This document shows, piece after piece, positions 35,299 through 42,597 of a stretch of DNA of 64,000 nt. The notes below the pieces were generated by a model, which did no database searches, was not told where the DNA came from, and worked only from the letters and a program-made list of their open reading frames with translations. The translations under genes were made by a program, and so were the position numbers. Origin of the DNA: Tumidithrix helvetica (lineage in GTDB: Bacteria > Cyanobacteriota > Cyanobacteriia > Pseudanabaenales > Pseudanabaenaceae); the NCBI RefSeq assembly GCF_965232925.1, contig NZ_CBDDRA010000004.1, positions 186,001-250,000 of the forward strand, read 5' to 3'. Every line of letters begins with the position of its first letter. Position 1 is the first letter of the stretch.

Positions 35299-35904
35299 AG
35301 CTAAGGCAAACGCTTTGTAAACAAAAAATAATCTGAGGTAATGTACAACTCTTATCAGAGTGTAACTTCTACCCTACGCTTCTAGCGTACAAATCCTAAA
35401 CTACACTTCAAAATAGATTGTTTTTTTGAACATGAGCCGCCCGAACAACTACTGATTAATTTACACCACTGTTAGATTTAGCGTTTATATGACAGAAAAC
35501 ACTGTAGATGACACCCTACACCAAATTAAGTTACACATTGCTTTTTGTTAAAAATAGCGGTAGCGCGCTAATGAAATGAGGAAACTGTAACAATTGCTGG
35601 AACTTTTAAGAGTAGCTACTTTTAGCAAACCAAAAGCAAACTCTGAAAGCTTTAGCAAGCTTAGATCTCACCCTTGGATAATGGACTACCCTGAAATGCT
35701 ATATTTTAGGAAATATGCAACTTTTTTTCGATCTCTTTGGAGTCGTCATTCTGGCTATCTGAGACTGTAGTGCGTAATTTCCTAAAATTCCAGAAGTCTT
35801 AATTTATGAGCCTTATAAAACTTATGTTGAATATCACCTAATGTTTAAACTTTATTATGCGTGAATGATTTCTTCAGATAATTTAATTCTTAAAAAATCT
35901 CTTT
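35299..35904. other. AT-rich intergenic region with inverted repeat
   Basis: About 600 bp without a convincing gene between divergently read genes. It contains the inverted repeat listed at 35703-35788. The composition is visibly AT-rich, like the following methyltransferase gene. No recognisable promoter could be assigned with confidence. Confidence 0.5.
35703..35788. repeat. 12-bp inverted repeat pair
   Basis: ATTTTAGGAAAT at 35703-35714 and its exact reverse complement ATTTCCTAAAAT at 35777-35788, separated by 62 bp. It could be the ends of a short degenerate mobile element or a long-loop structure. No transposase or duplicated target is visible. Confidence 0.5.
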
Positions 35905-36699
35905 TTGAAGGTAATCAAAGAAATAAAAGTGAACAAAACCTATAGAAACATAAGATTATATTCATTCTCAAAATCTTTGCCTTTAGATAAAAATTTAATT
36001 GAAATTATCAAAGAATATAAAAATCATTTTTTTTTGATAAATCCTTCTGGTCAAAATGTTTATCTATATCTCACATACTTCGTTAAAAATCTAATTGAAT
36101 ATCACTTCTCAGGAAATAGTTACTTAAAAATACTAGATTGGGGTTGTGGGAAAGGACATGTTACATATTTCTTGCACAAATTAGGGTTTCTTGTGACTTC
36201 GTGTGATGTGCTTTCTGGCTCAGAGGACTGGCAATCTAATCCAATCATAGCTAGTTCATGTTTTTCTGTTGATGAACTTTCCCATCCTTTTAAGTTGCCG
36301 TACGATGATAATTCTATGGATGTTGTTTTGAGTGTAGGCGTTTTAGAACATGTTCCTAATGATATTGAGTCCCTAAAAGAGATTAATCGAATACTTAAAA
36401 ATGATGGTCTTTTTATTTGTTTCAACTTACCATATGTTTTTTCTTGGACACAACGCCTCGCCCACCTAAGAGGTGATTTCTACCATGACAGGCTATATTC
36501 AAAGAGATTAGTATATGATTTGGCAAGGAATTCTAACTTTGAAATTTTAGATTTTTGGCATAGGCAGCTTCTTCCCAAAAATTATATCAGCTATCCATTT
36601 TATCGTTTCTTTGAAAGTCTGGACCAATTATTAGTTAATTGGACACCTCTTAAATATTTGGCGACAAATATTGAATTTGTAGCTAAAAAAATCAACTAA
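35905..36699 (+). CDS. AT-rich class I SAM-dependent methyltransferase, likely transferred
   Basis: A 264-residue methyltransferase with motif I ILDWGCGKGHVTYFLHK, then SCDVLSG, MDVVLSVGVLEHVPNDIES and GLFICFNLPYVFSW. Closest in style to Methyltransf_11/23 enzymes of glycan loci. The codon use is much more AT-rich than its neighbours, suggesting later acquisition. The only upstream start is TTG at 35905; an in-frame GTG at 35929 is an alternative, and neither has a clear ribosome binding site. It stands alone on the plus strand at the end of the polysaccharide locus. Confidence 0.8.
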   Translation: MKVIKEIKVNKTYRNIRLYSFSKSLPLDKNLIEIIKEYKNHFFLINPSGQNVYLYLTYFVKNLIEYHFSGNSYLKILDWGCGKGHVTYFLHKLGFLVTSCDVLSGSEDWQSNPIIASSCFSVDELSHPFKLPYDDNSMDVVLSVGVLEHVPNDIESLKEINRILKNDGLFICFNLPYVFSWTQRLAHLRGDFYHDRLYSKRLVYDLARNSNFEILDFWHRQLLPKNYISYPFYRFFESLDQLLVNWTPLKYLATNIEFVAKKIN

Positions 36700-37243
36700 T
36701 TTTTCTAGCGCTTAAATCCATTTGGCATTATTCACAGCGATTCCAAATTCAAGCAGTAGCATAGAATGCCGAGATAAAGATGGTATTATGCATTCTAGAA
36801 ACACTAAACTTATCTCTAATGTTTATCTTGTTCGAGCGATTCCAGTCCTCTCAAAGAGTCAACATCCTGTAGATAAACTCCTATAATCACTCGATCGCGC
36901 TTACAATGACTCGGAGTATTATGTGTAAAGCTTATTACTAGAAAGCATTGGCATCTTTTTATATCATTGACTCCATTCCGAATTTGGAATTATTGCAAAG
37001 CAGATGAAATACCCTATAGCTATTAGCTTTTTGAAAGTTTTGCAATACCTGAAGTTCAGAATTTTAATGTAATAGACTAATTTTTTGAAAACCTTTCCAA
37101 CTTCGCGCCGAGCATTCTATAGAGCAATTATGCCCATAGAAAAGGGTTATCCTGCTATTCCAAAATGTAAAAGAGTTATAGATCGAGTCGTGATCGACAA
37201 TATACCAGAGATAAAATTTAATTCGGGACTGCTCATTAAAAAT
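36700..37243. other. Intergenic region before trmB
   Basis: The stretch separates the AT-rich methyltransferase from the housekeeping genes. No gene, hairpin terminator or repeat was recognised. The frame of trmB remains open back to a TTG at 37085, but the extra 53 residues do not resemble the family. Confidence 0.45.
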
Positions 37244-37885
37244 GTGCGCGTGCGCGAACATGTTAACCCACTGGGCAAGAAGTATCAAACACCTACCCCA
37301 CCACCCAACTGGGAAGAAGTTTACGCAGATTGGTCAAAGCCGCTCAGTCTAGACATTGGCTGCGGTCGCGGTCGATATCTACTGCAAATGGCAGAACGAT
37401 CGCCTGATTGGAACTTTTTAGGTTTAGAAATTAGAGAGCCACTGGTTAAGGAAGCGATCGCTGCTAAGCAAGAACTCAACTTAACCAACCTCCATTATCT
37501 CTTCTGCAATGTGAATGTATCGCTTTCTAACTTACTACCTCAAGAAAAAATCCATCAAGTAACCATTCAATTTCCCGACCCATGGTTTAAACGACGCCAA
37601 CATAAACGCCGAGCAGTACAGCCAGATCTGGTTGAGACCTTGGCTAAGCTGCTAATTCCAAATGGGCAGGTACTTTTGCAGTCAGACATCTATGCAGTAG
37701 CAAGGGAAATGTTAAAGGTGTTTGAGGCAAATGGAAATTTCGTGAATCTTGCAGGAGAAGGTCAATTTGCGGAAGAAGGTATCTATCCTAGCCATCTGAT
37801 TACCGAGAGAGAAGAATGGGTAATTAAGCAGGAAGGTAATATCTACAGGGCTCATTTGCAAAGAAAAAGCGAAGCATTCATATAA
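37244..37885 (+). CDS. trmB: tRNA (guanine-N7)-methyltransferase TrmB
   Basis: About 213 residues. It has LSLDIGCGRGRYLLQMA (SAM motif I), NFLGLEIREPLV, IQFPDPWFKRRQHKRR (family signature for tRNA binding and catalysis) and a closing ERE-EWV segment. It makes N7-methylguanosine at position 46 of tRNAs. The GTG at 37244 is chosen because it gives the VRVREHVNPLGKKY start usual for cyanobacterial TrmB; ATG at 37130 and TTG at 37085 are upstream alternatives in frame. Confidence 0.9.
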   Translation: MRVREHVNPLGKKYQTPTPPPNWEEVYADWSKPLSLDIGCGRGRYLLQMAERSPDWNFLGLEIREPLVKEAIAAKQELNLTNLHYLFCNVNVSLSNLLPQEKIHQVTIQFPDPWFKRRQHKRRAVQPDLVETLAKLLIPNGQVLLQSDIYAVAREMLKVFEANGNFVNLAGEGQFAEEGIYPSHLITEREEWVIKQEGNIYRAHLQRKSEAFI

Positions 37886-37933
37886 GAAAATTTGGATTAA
37901 ACTATAAGATTTTGGCGCAATCGTCCCTTCAGG

Positions 37934-38392
37934 TCAATTGACCTTCATTGCACGGGCAATATCGCGGCTATCCTCGCGTTTTTTAATTGTTTCCCGCTTA
38001 TCATGCAGCTTTTTATTGCGGACTAAAGCCAGATCGACCTTTATCCATCCATTCTTTAAATAGAGCTTAAGTGGAACTAAGGTAAGCCCTCTTTGTTCCA
38101 CTTTACCAATCAACTTACGAATCTCCCGCTTATGCAGCAGCAGCCGACGGGTACGGGTTGGCTCGTGATTAAATACGGTACTTGTGGTGTGATGGGGAGC
38201 TACATACATGTTGACAAGCATGACCTGCCCCTTACGAATCAGAGCATAGGCATCACGGAGGTTTGCTTGCCCTGCTTTGATAGACATCACTTCAGTGCCT
38301 AACAGTTCAATACCTGTCTCGCAGGTTTCGAGAACTTCGTAATTAAATCTTGCCTGACGATTATCTGCAAATACACGATTATAATTACTCAT
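37934..38392 (-). CDS. smpB: SsrA-binding protein SmpB
   Basis: A 152-residue protein with the SmpB core: FNYEVLETCETGIELLGTEV, SIKAGQANLRDAYA, RTRRLLLHKREIRKL and GLTLVPLKLYLKNGWIKVDL, and a basic tail KLHDKRETIKKREDSRD. It binds tmRNA and brings it to stalled ribosomes for trans-translation. The ATG follows directly after the TAG of the upstream hypothetical gene, so the two form an operon. Confidence 0.97.
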   Translation of the reverse strand: MSNYNRVFADNRQARFNYEVLETCETGIELLGTEVMSIKAGQANLRDAYALIRKGQVMLVNMYVAPHHTTSTVFNHEPTRTRRLLLHKREIRKLIGKVEQRGLTLVPLKLYLKNGWIKVDLALVRNKKLHDKRETIKKREDSRDIARAMKVN

Positions 38393-38740
38393 CTAGCCCG
38401 GAATCGCTTCTAAAAATTTCCAACTTTGGGCGCGAGCAAAAGCTTGAGAAACCGACTCGGCCATTCTGTGGCAGTGATTATCTACCTGTAAAGGTAGCTC
38501 TTCATTTTTTGTAACGCAGGTTAGCTTTACCTGTTCGCCCTTAATTTCAGACTGATGAATCAACACCTCAACAGTGACTAACTTGGAATAGGCTACCTGT
38601 CCAGAATTTTCTTGAGCCATCACATAGTCTCCTGTACTGTAAGTGATCGAAAGATTACACTCTTCAAGAGCAGCCAGAACTGCTGCTTGTAGGTTTGTTG
38701 GTAAAATTTCAATCAAAAAATGTTGGGTGTATCTAGCCAT
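38393..38740 (-). CDS. Conserved small protein of unknown function upstream of smpB
   Basis: A protein of about 115 residues starting MARYTQHFLIEILP. The frame is open to a TTG at 38758, but the ATG at 38740 is more plausible. It has alternating beta strands and a C-terminal helix (CHRMAESVSQAFARAQSWKFLE) and no membrane segment. Not recognised as a known family. Its stop abuts the smpB start, so it is co-transcribed with it. Confidence 0.7.
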   Translation of the reverse strand: MARYTQHFLIEILPTNLQAAVLAALEECNLSITYSTGDYVMAQENSGQVAYSKLVTVEVLIHQSEIKGEQVKLTCVTKNEELPLQVDNHCHRMAESVSQAFARAQSWKFLEAIPG

Positions 38741-38758
38741 AGCTATGTCAGATTTCAA

Positions 38759-39059
38759 TATTATTCAGCAAATTTGTTAGGCTCTCTGTCCATTAGCCCT
38801 CACGATTTGCTTGCTTCAAGCCTATCCGTTGTCATCAAGAGACAGACTCGATGCCTAACTAACTTAGGTTAGCACTTCCCAGAGTAGTTACCACGAAAGT
38901 TGAACGATCTTATGAGTTATTCCACAGCAGTAGATACGGACGCTCACAATAGATGAGTAAGCACTCCGTTAAATATAAACAGAATCATGACTTAGAGAAT
39001 CCGTTTAATGATTTCTTAATAGTAGTTTTTGTCCTTTCTAAGCTTGAGATTTACAGGAT
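38759..39059. other. Intergenic region
   Basis: About 300 bp between the smpB operon and the small gene at 39060, both minus strand. It should contain the promoter for the smpB operon. No gene or strong hairpin was recognised. Confidence 0.45.
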
Positions 39060-39206
39060 TTAATTTCTAAATCTATGGCGGTGAGCACCGTCTCTTACTG
39101 GGATAGGAATCAACTGAGGCTCTGGCTGTCTTTGACCTACCAAGGCTTCGAGGATGCGATCGAAGATCTCACCGAGCTTTTTTAACGCTTTTTTAATTGA
39201 TTTCAC
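39060..39206 (-). CDS. Small basic protein of 48 residues after cinA
   Basis: An open frame with GTG start at 39206 preceded by AGGGAG at a 9-base spacing, 23 bp after the cinA stop. The product begins with an amphipathic basic helix (KSIKKALKKLGEIFDRILEA), then GQRQPEPQLIPIPVRD and a basic end HRHRFRN. The good ribosome binding site, codon use and proximity to cinA argue for a real gene. The PQLIPIPVR-type ending is reminiscent of short cyanobacterial proteins of unknown role. Confidence 0.6.
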   Translation of the reverse strand: MKSIKKALKKLGEIFDRILEALVGQRQPEPQLIPIPVRDGAHRHRFRN

Positions 39207-39229
39207 TACAACTAGCTCCCTTACAATGG

Positions 39230-40504
39230 CTAAGCCGTTACTTCACCAATCATAACAAATCTTCGTCTTAAATGATCTAATGCTGAGCAAGCACTCACGT
39301 TTCTGAGCCAATTTCTTCCTCTAGAGGGAGAAAACCGATGCTCGATCGCGACAACGGAGCGATCGGGGGCAGCAATACCGATATAGACCAAACCTACAGG
39401 TTTTTCATCCGACCCACCATTGGGACCAGCAATCCCCGTGATACTAATGCCCCAGTCCGACTGGACTTGGCTTTGGACGCCCAAAGCCATTTGCTCGGCA
39501 ACGATCGCACTCACAGCTCCATATTTGACTAAATCGGCACGAGAGACATTCAACAAATTCGCTTTAACATCATTGCTGTAGCTGATCACACCACCGAGAA
39601 AGTAAGTCGAACTGCCTGAAACATCAGTGAGCATTTGCCCTAAGCCGCCACCCGTACAAGATTCTGCCACCGCTAGGGTCTGGTTGTGTTTCTGTAAGTA
39701 CTTCCCGACAACGCTAGCAAGGGTATCCTCATCAACGCCATAGCAATCAGCACCAGTGAGCTGACGGATCTCAGCTTCTACAGGGGCAATTAACGCTTCG
39801 GCTTCGGCTTGCGTAGTCGCCCTTGCCGTGATTCTCAGTCTAGCTTGCCCGTAATTGGCATAGGGCGCAACTGTGGGATTTTTGCTTTCAAACAAGTGGT
39901 GCACGCGCTCGGCCAAGGCAGATTCAGGGATGCCCCAATAAAGCAAAACTTTAGAATGAAAGGTTTCTTTGACCCAGCCCTTTGACTGCAAAAAGGGAAT
40001 GGCGGTTTGTTGCCACATTGGATATAGCTCGGAAGGCACACCAGGAAATGTCAGAATCGTTAAATCTCGATGGGGTTGCCAAATCATGCCTGGGGCTGAA
40101 CCCACGGGATTGGGTAAAATTTCCGCCCCTTGAGGGAGTAGGGCTTGTTTGCGATTGTTGGCGGTAATTTGCCTGCCCACCTGAGCGTACATTTGGCAAA
40201 TCCTTTCCCAGATTTCCGATCGCTCCACCAGAGGCGTATCAAAAAAATCAGCGATCGTTTCGGTGGTCAGATCGTCTGGGGTTGGGCCTAACCCACCTGT
40301 GGTAATAATCAGATTGGCACGTCCTGTAGCGATCGCCAGTGCCTTTTGGATGCGTTCGGGGTTATCGCCGACAACGGTTTGATAAAAGTGAGGAATCCCT
40401 AGGTTAGCTAGCTGTTGCGCTAGATATTGAGCATTACTGTTGAGGATCTCACCTAGCAGTAACTCAGTACCAATACATATAACTTCTGCATTCAATCTTT
40501 GCAC
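39230..40504 (-). CDS. cinA: CinA-like protein (MoCF domain plus PncC-type amidase domain)
   Basis: A 424-residue protein. The N-terminal MoCF/MoaB-like domain has EVICIGTELLLGEILNSNAQ and TTGGLGPTPDDLTTE. The C-terminal PncC-type domain has TLAVAESCTGGGLGQMLTDVSGSS and ISITGIAGPNGGSDEKPVG. Related enzymes remove ADP-ribose/pyrophosphate (N-terminal) and deamidate nicotinamide mononucleotide (C-terminal) in pyridine nucleotide recycling. Length and both domains are complete. Confidence 0.95.
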   Translation of the reverse strand: MQRLNAEVICIGTELLLGEILNSNAQYLAQQLANLGIPHFYQTVVGDNPERIQKALAIATGRANLIITTGGLGPTPDDLTTETIADFFDTPLVERSEIWERICQMYAQVGRQITANNRKQALLPQGAEILPNPVGSAPGMIWQPHRDLTILTFPGVPSELYPMWQQTAIPFLQSKGWVKETFHSKVLLYWGIPESALAERVHHLFESKNPTVAPYANYGQARLRITARATTQAEAEALIAPVEAEIRQLTGADCYGVDEDTLASVVGKYLQKHNQTLAVAESCTGGGLGQMLTDVSGSSTYFLGGVISYSNDVKANLLNVSRADLVKYGAVSAIVAEQMALGVQSQVQSDWGISITGIAGPNGGSDEKPVGLVYIGIAAPDRSVVAIEHRFSPSRGRNWLRNVSACSALDHLRRRFVMIGEVTA

Positions 40505-40598
40505 TGTTTGAATTCCAGTTCCCCTCTCATTTTGAGGCTAGAGGGCAAGATTATAGATCTACATTAAGATTAAGTCTAGCGAATTCTTCGAGCGAGAG

Positions 40599-41054
40599 CT
40601 AGGAAGACGATTCACTACTAGGAGTATCCGTTACTTGGGTGCGCTTAACTGGACCAGGGATACGAGGGCGATCTCGTTTCACCTCCTCGCCTTTCTGATT
40701 TTCGCCATTTCGATCTTCACGGTTTCGACTTGAGCTTTCTCGATTTGAGGAGCTTTCTCGATCGCTGGACTTATCAAAAGATTTGTCGCTAGATTTATCG
40801 CTGGGGCTAGGATCGTAGACATCAAAGCGTAACTCTTGTCCTGTCGTCTGCGCTGCTGCCAAAACTAGGGCGCGGATGGCTTGAATCGTGCGTCCCCCTC
40901 GCCCAAATGCTCTTCCCTTATCTTCTGGAGCAAAGGCAAGACGAACCCAGATGCGATCGCCTTTAGCATTTGTCTCGCAATCAATCCGCAATGCGTCTGG
41001 GTTATCTAACAGAGGCTGAACCAGAAACTTAGTTAGGGCAATGTAATCAGGCAC
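40599..41054 (-). CDS. khpA: KH-domain RNA-binding protein, KhpA-like
   Basis: A 151-residue protein. The first 85 residues form a single KH domain with the GRGGRTIQAIRALV motif (GxxG). The rest is a low-complexity tail rich in Ser, Asp, Arg and Lys. KhpA proteins bind RNA and are often encoded next to rpsP, as here (5 bp apart). The charged tail is longer than in the minimal KhpA family and is presumably disordered. Confidence 0.9.
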   Translation of the reverse strand: MPDYIALTKFLVQPLLDNPDALRIDCETNAKGDRIWVRLAFAPEDKGRAFGRGGRTIQAIRALVLAAAQTTGQELRFDVYDPSPSDKSSDKSFDKSSDRESSSNRESSSRNREDRNGENQKGEEVKRDRPRIPGPVKRTQVTDTPSSESSS

Positions 41055-41059
41055 AATTC

Positions 41060-41308
41060 TTAAGCATTTACCAATTCAAAAACTTTGGCTTTGTCTAGAA
41101 TGCGACGAACAGTATCCGTAGGCTGTGCACCTTGTTTAAGGCGTTCGACAATCGCGGGAACTTCAAGTCTGGTCTCGTGGGTGCGAGGGTTGTATAGTCC
41201 CAACTCTTCCAGAGGACGACCATCGCGGCGAGAGGTGCTGTGGACAGCAACAATACGGTAACTAGGTTCGCGCTTTTTGCCAAAACGCTTTAGTCTCAAC
41301 TTAACCAT
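41060..41308 (-). CDS. rpsP: 30S ribosomal protein S16
   Basis: An 82-residue protein starting MVKLRLKRFGKKREPSYRIV, the conserved S16 start, followed by EELGLYNPRTHETRL and ERLKQGAQPTDTVRRIL. The frame extends to 41365, but the extra 19 residues are not part of the family, so the ATG at 41308 is used. Component of the small ribosomal subunit. Forms an operon with the KH protein gene downstream. Confidence 0.97.
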   Translation of the reverse strand: MVKLRLKRFGKKREPSYRIVAVHSTSRRDGRPLEELGLYNPRTHETRLEVPAIVERLKQGAQPTDTVRRILDKAKVFELVNA

Positions 41309-41440
41309 GTCTTTGTGGGTGAATGATTCTGAATATTTTGTGTAAACTTGCGGCAAGAATCTCATGATTTGCCTAAGCTACATTTTTAGCTTATCTAGTC
41401 TAACAGATTAACGCTTTCACAGTTACTCTTTTTCTGGATT

Positions 41441-42259
41441 CTAGTTTTTAATCCCTGCGGCGGCAACACCACGAATCAGTTGACGTTGACCGATCAGAAA
41501 TAAAACTACGATCGGAATTGTGGCGATCGCTACAGCCGCCATCAACAGCGACCAGTCCGCCGTGAATAATTCTTGAAAGCTCGATAGAGAGAGCTGTACC
41601 GTAATTAATTCGGGACGGGTTGTAAAGATGAGCGGTTTAAATAGGTCGTTCCATTCACCAATAAATGTGAATAAAAATAGCGTGACCAGGGCAGGACGGG
41701 TTAGGGGTAAAACCACGCGCCACAAAACCTGCAAGCGATTTGCCCCATCGATCGCAGCGGCTTCCTCTAACTCGATCGGAATGGTTTGAATGTACTGGCG
41801 CAACAGAAAAATACCAAATCCATTGGCTGCTGTAGGAAGAATTAGGGCTCCGTAAGTATTGATCGAATGCCCCCACTTTAAAACCAAAAAGATGGGAATG
41901 ACCAATAGTTGAAACGGAATAATCAGGGTGGCAATTACAAACAGTAAAATGCCATTACGCCCGCGAAAATTAAGCCTTGCGAGGGCATAGCCTGCTAAAG
42001 CTGAAGTAAAAATTTGCAGCGCTGTCACCGCGATCGCCACAAACGTTGAATTTGCAAATGCTAAAAGGAACTGCCCCTGCTGCCACGCCCGTCTGTAATT
42101 GTCGAATGTCCAACTCTTAGGCAGTAGTCCCTCCGAAGGTTTAAAGTCAGGCGGTGCAAACGAGGTGATTAATACGAATAGCAGCGGCGCAAGTAAAGCG
42201 ATCGCAGCGATCGACAACAAAATCGTTAACAGCAGGGATACAAGCTTTTGTTGGGGCAT
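41441..42259 (-). CDS. Carbohydrate ABC transporter permease, MalG type
   Basis: A 272-residue integral membrane protein of six predicted spans with the EAA loop IELEEAAAIDGANRLQVLW. This is typical of the second permease of sugar importers (MalG/UgpE family). The partner permease, binding protein and ATPase are not in the window, so it depends on genes elsewhere, as is common for cyanobacterial sugar importers. Start ATG at 42259; a terminator lies upstream of it (42318-42350). Confidence 0.9.
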   Translation of the reverse strand: MPQQKLVSLLLTILLSIAAIALLAPLLFVLITSFAPPDFKPSEGLLPKSWTFDNYRRAWQQGQFLLAFANSTFVAIAVTALQIFTSALAGYALARLNFRGRNGILLFVIATLIIPFQLLVIPIFLVLKWGHSINTYGALILPTAANGFGIFLLRQYIQTIPIELEEAAAIDGANRLQVLWRVVLPLTRPALVTLFLFTFIGEWNDLFKPLIFTTRPELITVQLSLSSFQELFTADWSLLMAAVAIATIPIVVLFLIGQRQLIRGVAAAGIKN

Positions 42260-42317
42260 TTATCTTTCGATGAGCTTTGAATTCAGCTTAATTTAAGTTC
42301 AGCTTAATTCACCACTC

Positions 42318-42350
42318 AAAAAAAAAGAAGCCCAAGGGCTAGTTTGGGCT
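42318..42350 (-). terminator. Strong intrinsic terminator on the minus strand
   Basis: On the minus strand the arms AGCCCAA (42350-42344) and TTGGGCT (42335-42329) form a stem with an 8-base loop, followed by TTCTTTTTTTTT. On the plus strand it would have only an A tract before it, so it works in the minus direction. It lies 59 bp upstream of the MalG-type gene start, so it must end either a small RNA or a leader transcript of that gene. Confidence 0.8.
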
Positions 42351-42487
42351 GCGTAAATCCGGTTTTTGGATGTTCTAACGCTAATCATTTACTCATGGTC
42401 GCTCCCAAATCAAAACCAGAATTAATCGGCAGTTTGTCCATAATTTTGTCTGAAAATAACGTTTGCTTCTAGGGGGATGAGCATTTG

Positions 42488-42557
42488 GCTGTTAGCACTT
42501 AGCTGTTAGCTTGCTTTCTACTAACCAACAACCGAATTCCTGACAACCAACAACCGA
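42488..42557. repeat. Short direct repeats
   Basis: GCTGTTAGC occurs at 42488-42496 and 42502-42510 (14-bp period). AACCAACAACCGA occurs at 42523-42535 and 42545-42557 (22-bp period). Such short tandem-like intergenic repeats built around TTAGC and CAACC blocks are common in cyanobacterial genomes. Confidence 0.75.
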
Positions 42558-42597
42558 TAACCAACTCACTTAACAGAAGCGCGTTAAAATAATTGCT

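Larger units (their letters stand above)
42260..42597. other. Intergenic region with minus-strand terminator and short repeats
   Basis: 338 bp between divergently read genes. It holds the terminator at 42318-42350 (minus strand) and two sets of short direct repeats at 42488-42557. Between them, a minus-strand transcript of roughly 100-150 nt could start and end. A minus-strand 18-codon frame (42385-42441) lies there without a ribosome binding site. Confidence 0.55.

Noticed and set aside
37085..37243. 53-residue N-terminal extension of TrmB
   Set aside because: The segment has no family resemblance, and the family start motif lies at 37244.
42385..42441. 18-codon minus-strand frame before the MalG-type gene
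   Set aside because: It has no ribosome binding site and does not resemble any small photosystem protein; kept only as part of the small-RNA finding.
42488..42557. Possible CRISPR repeats
   Set aside because: Units are only 9 and 13 bp with irregular short spacing, and no cas genes are present.
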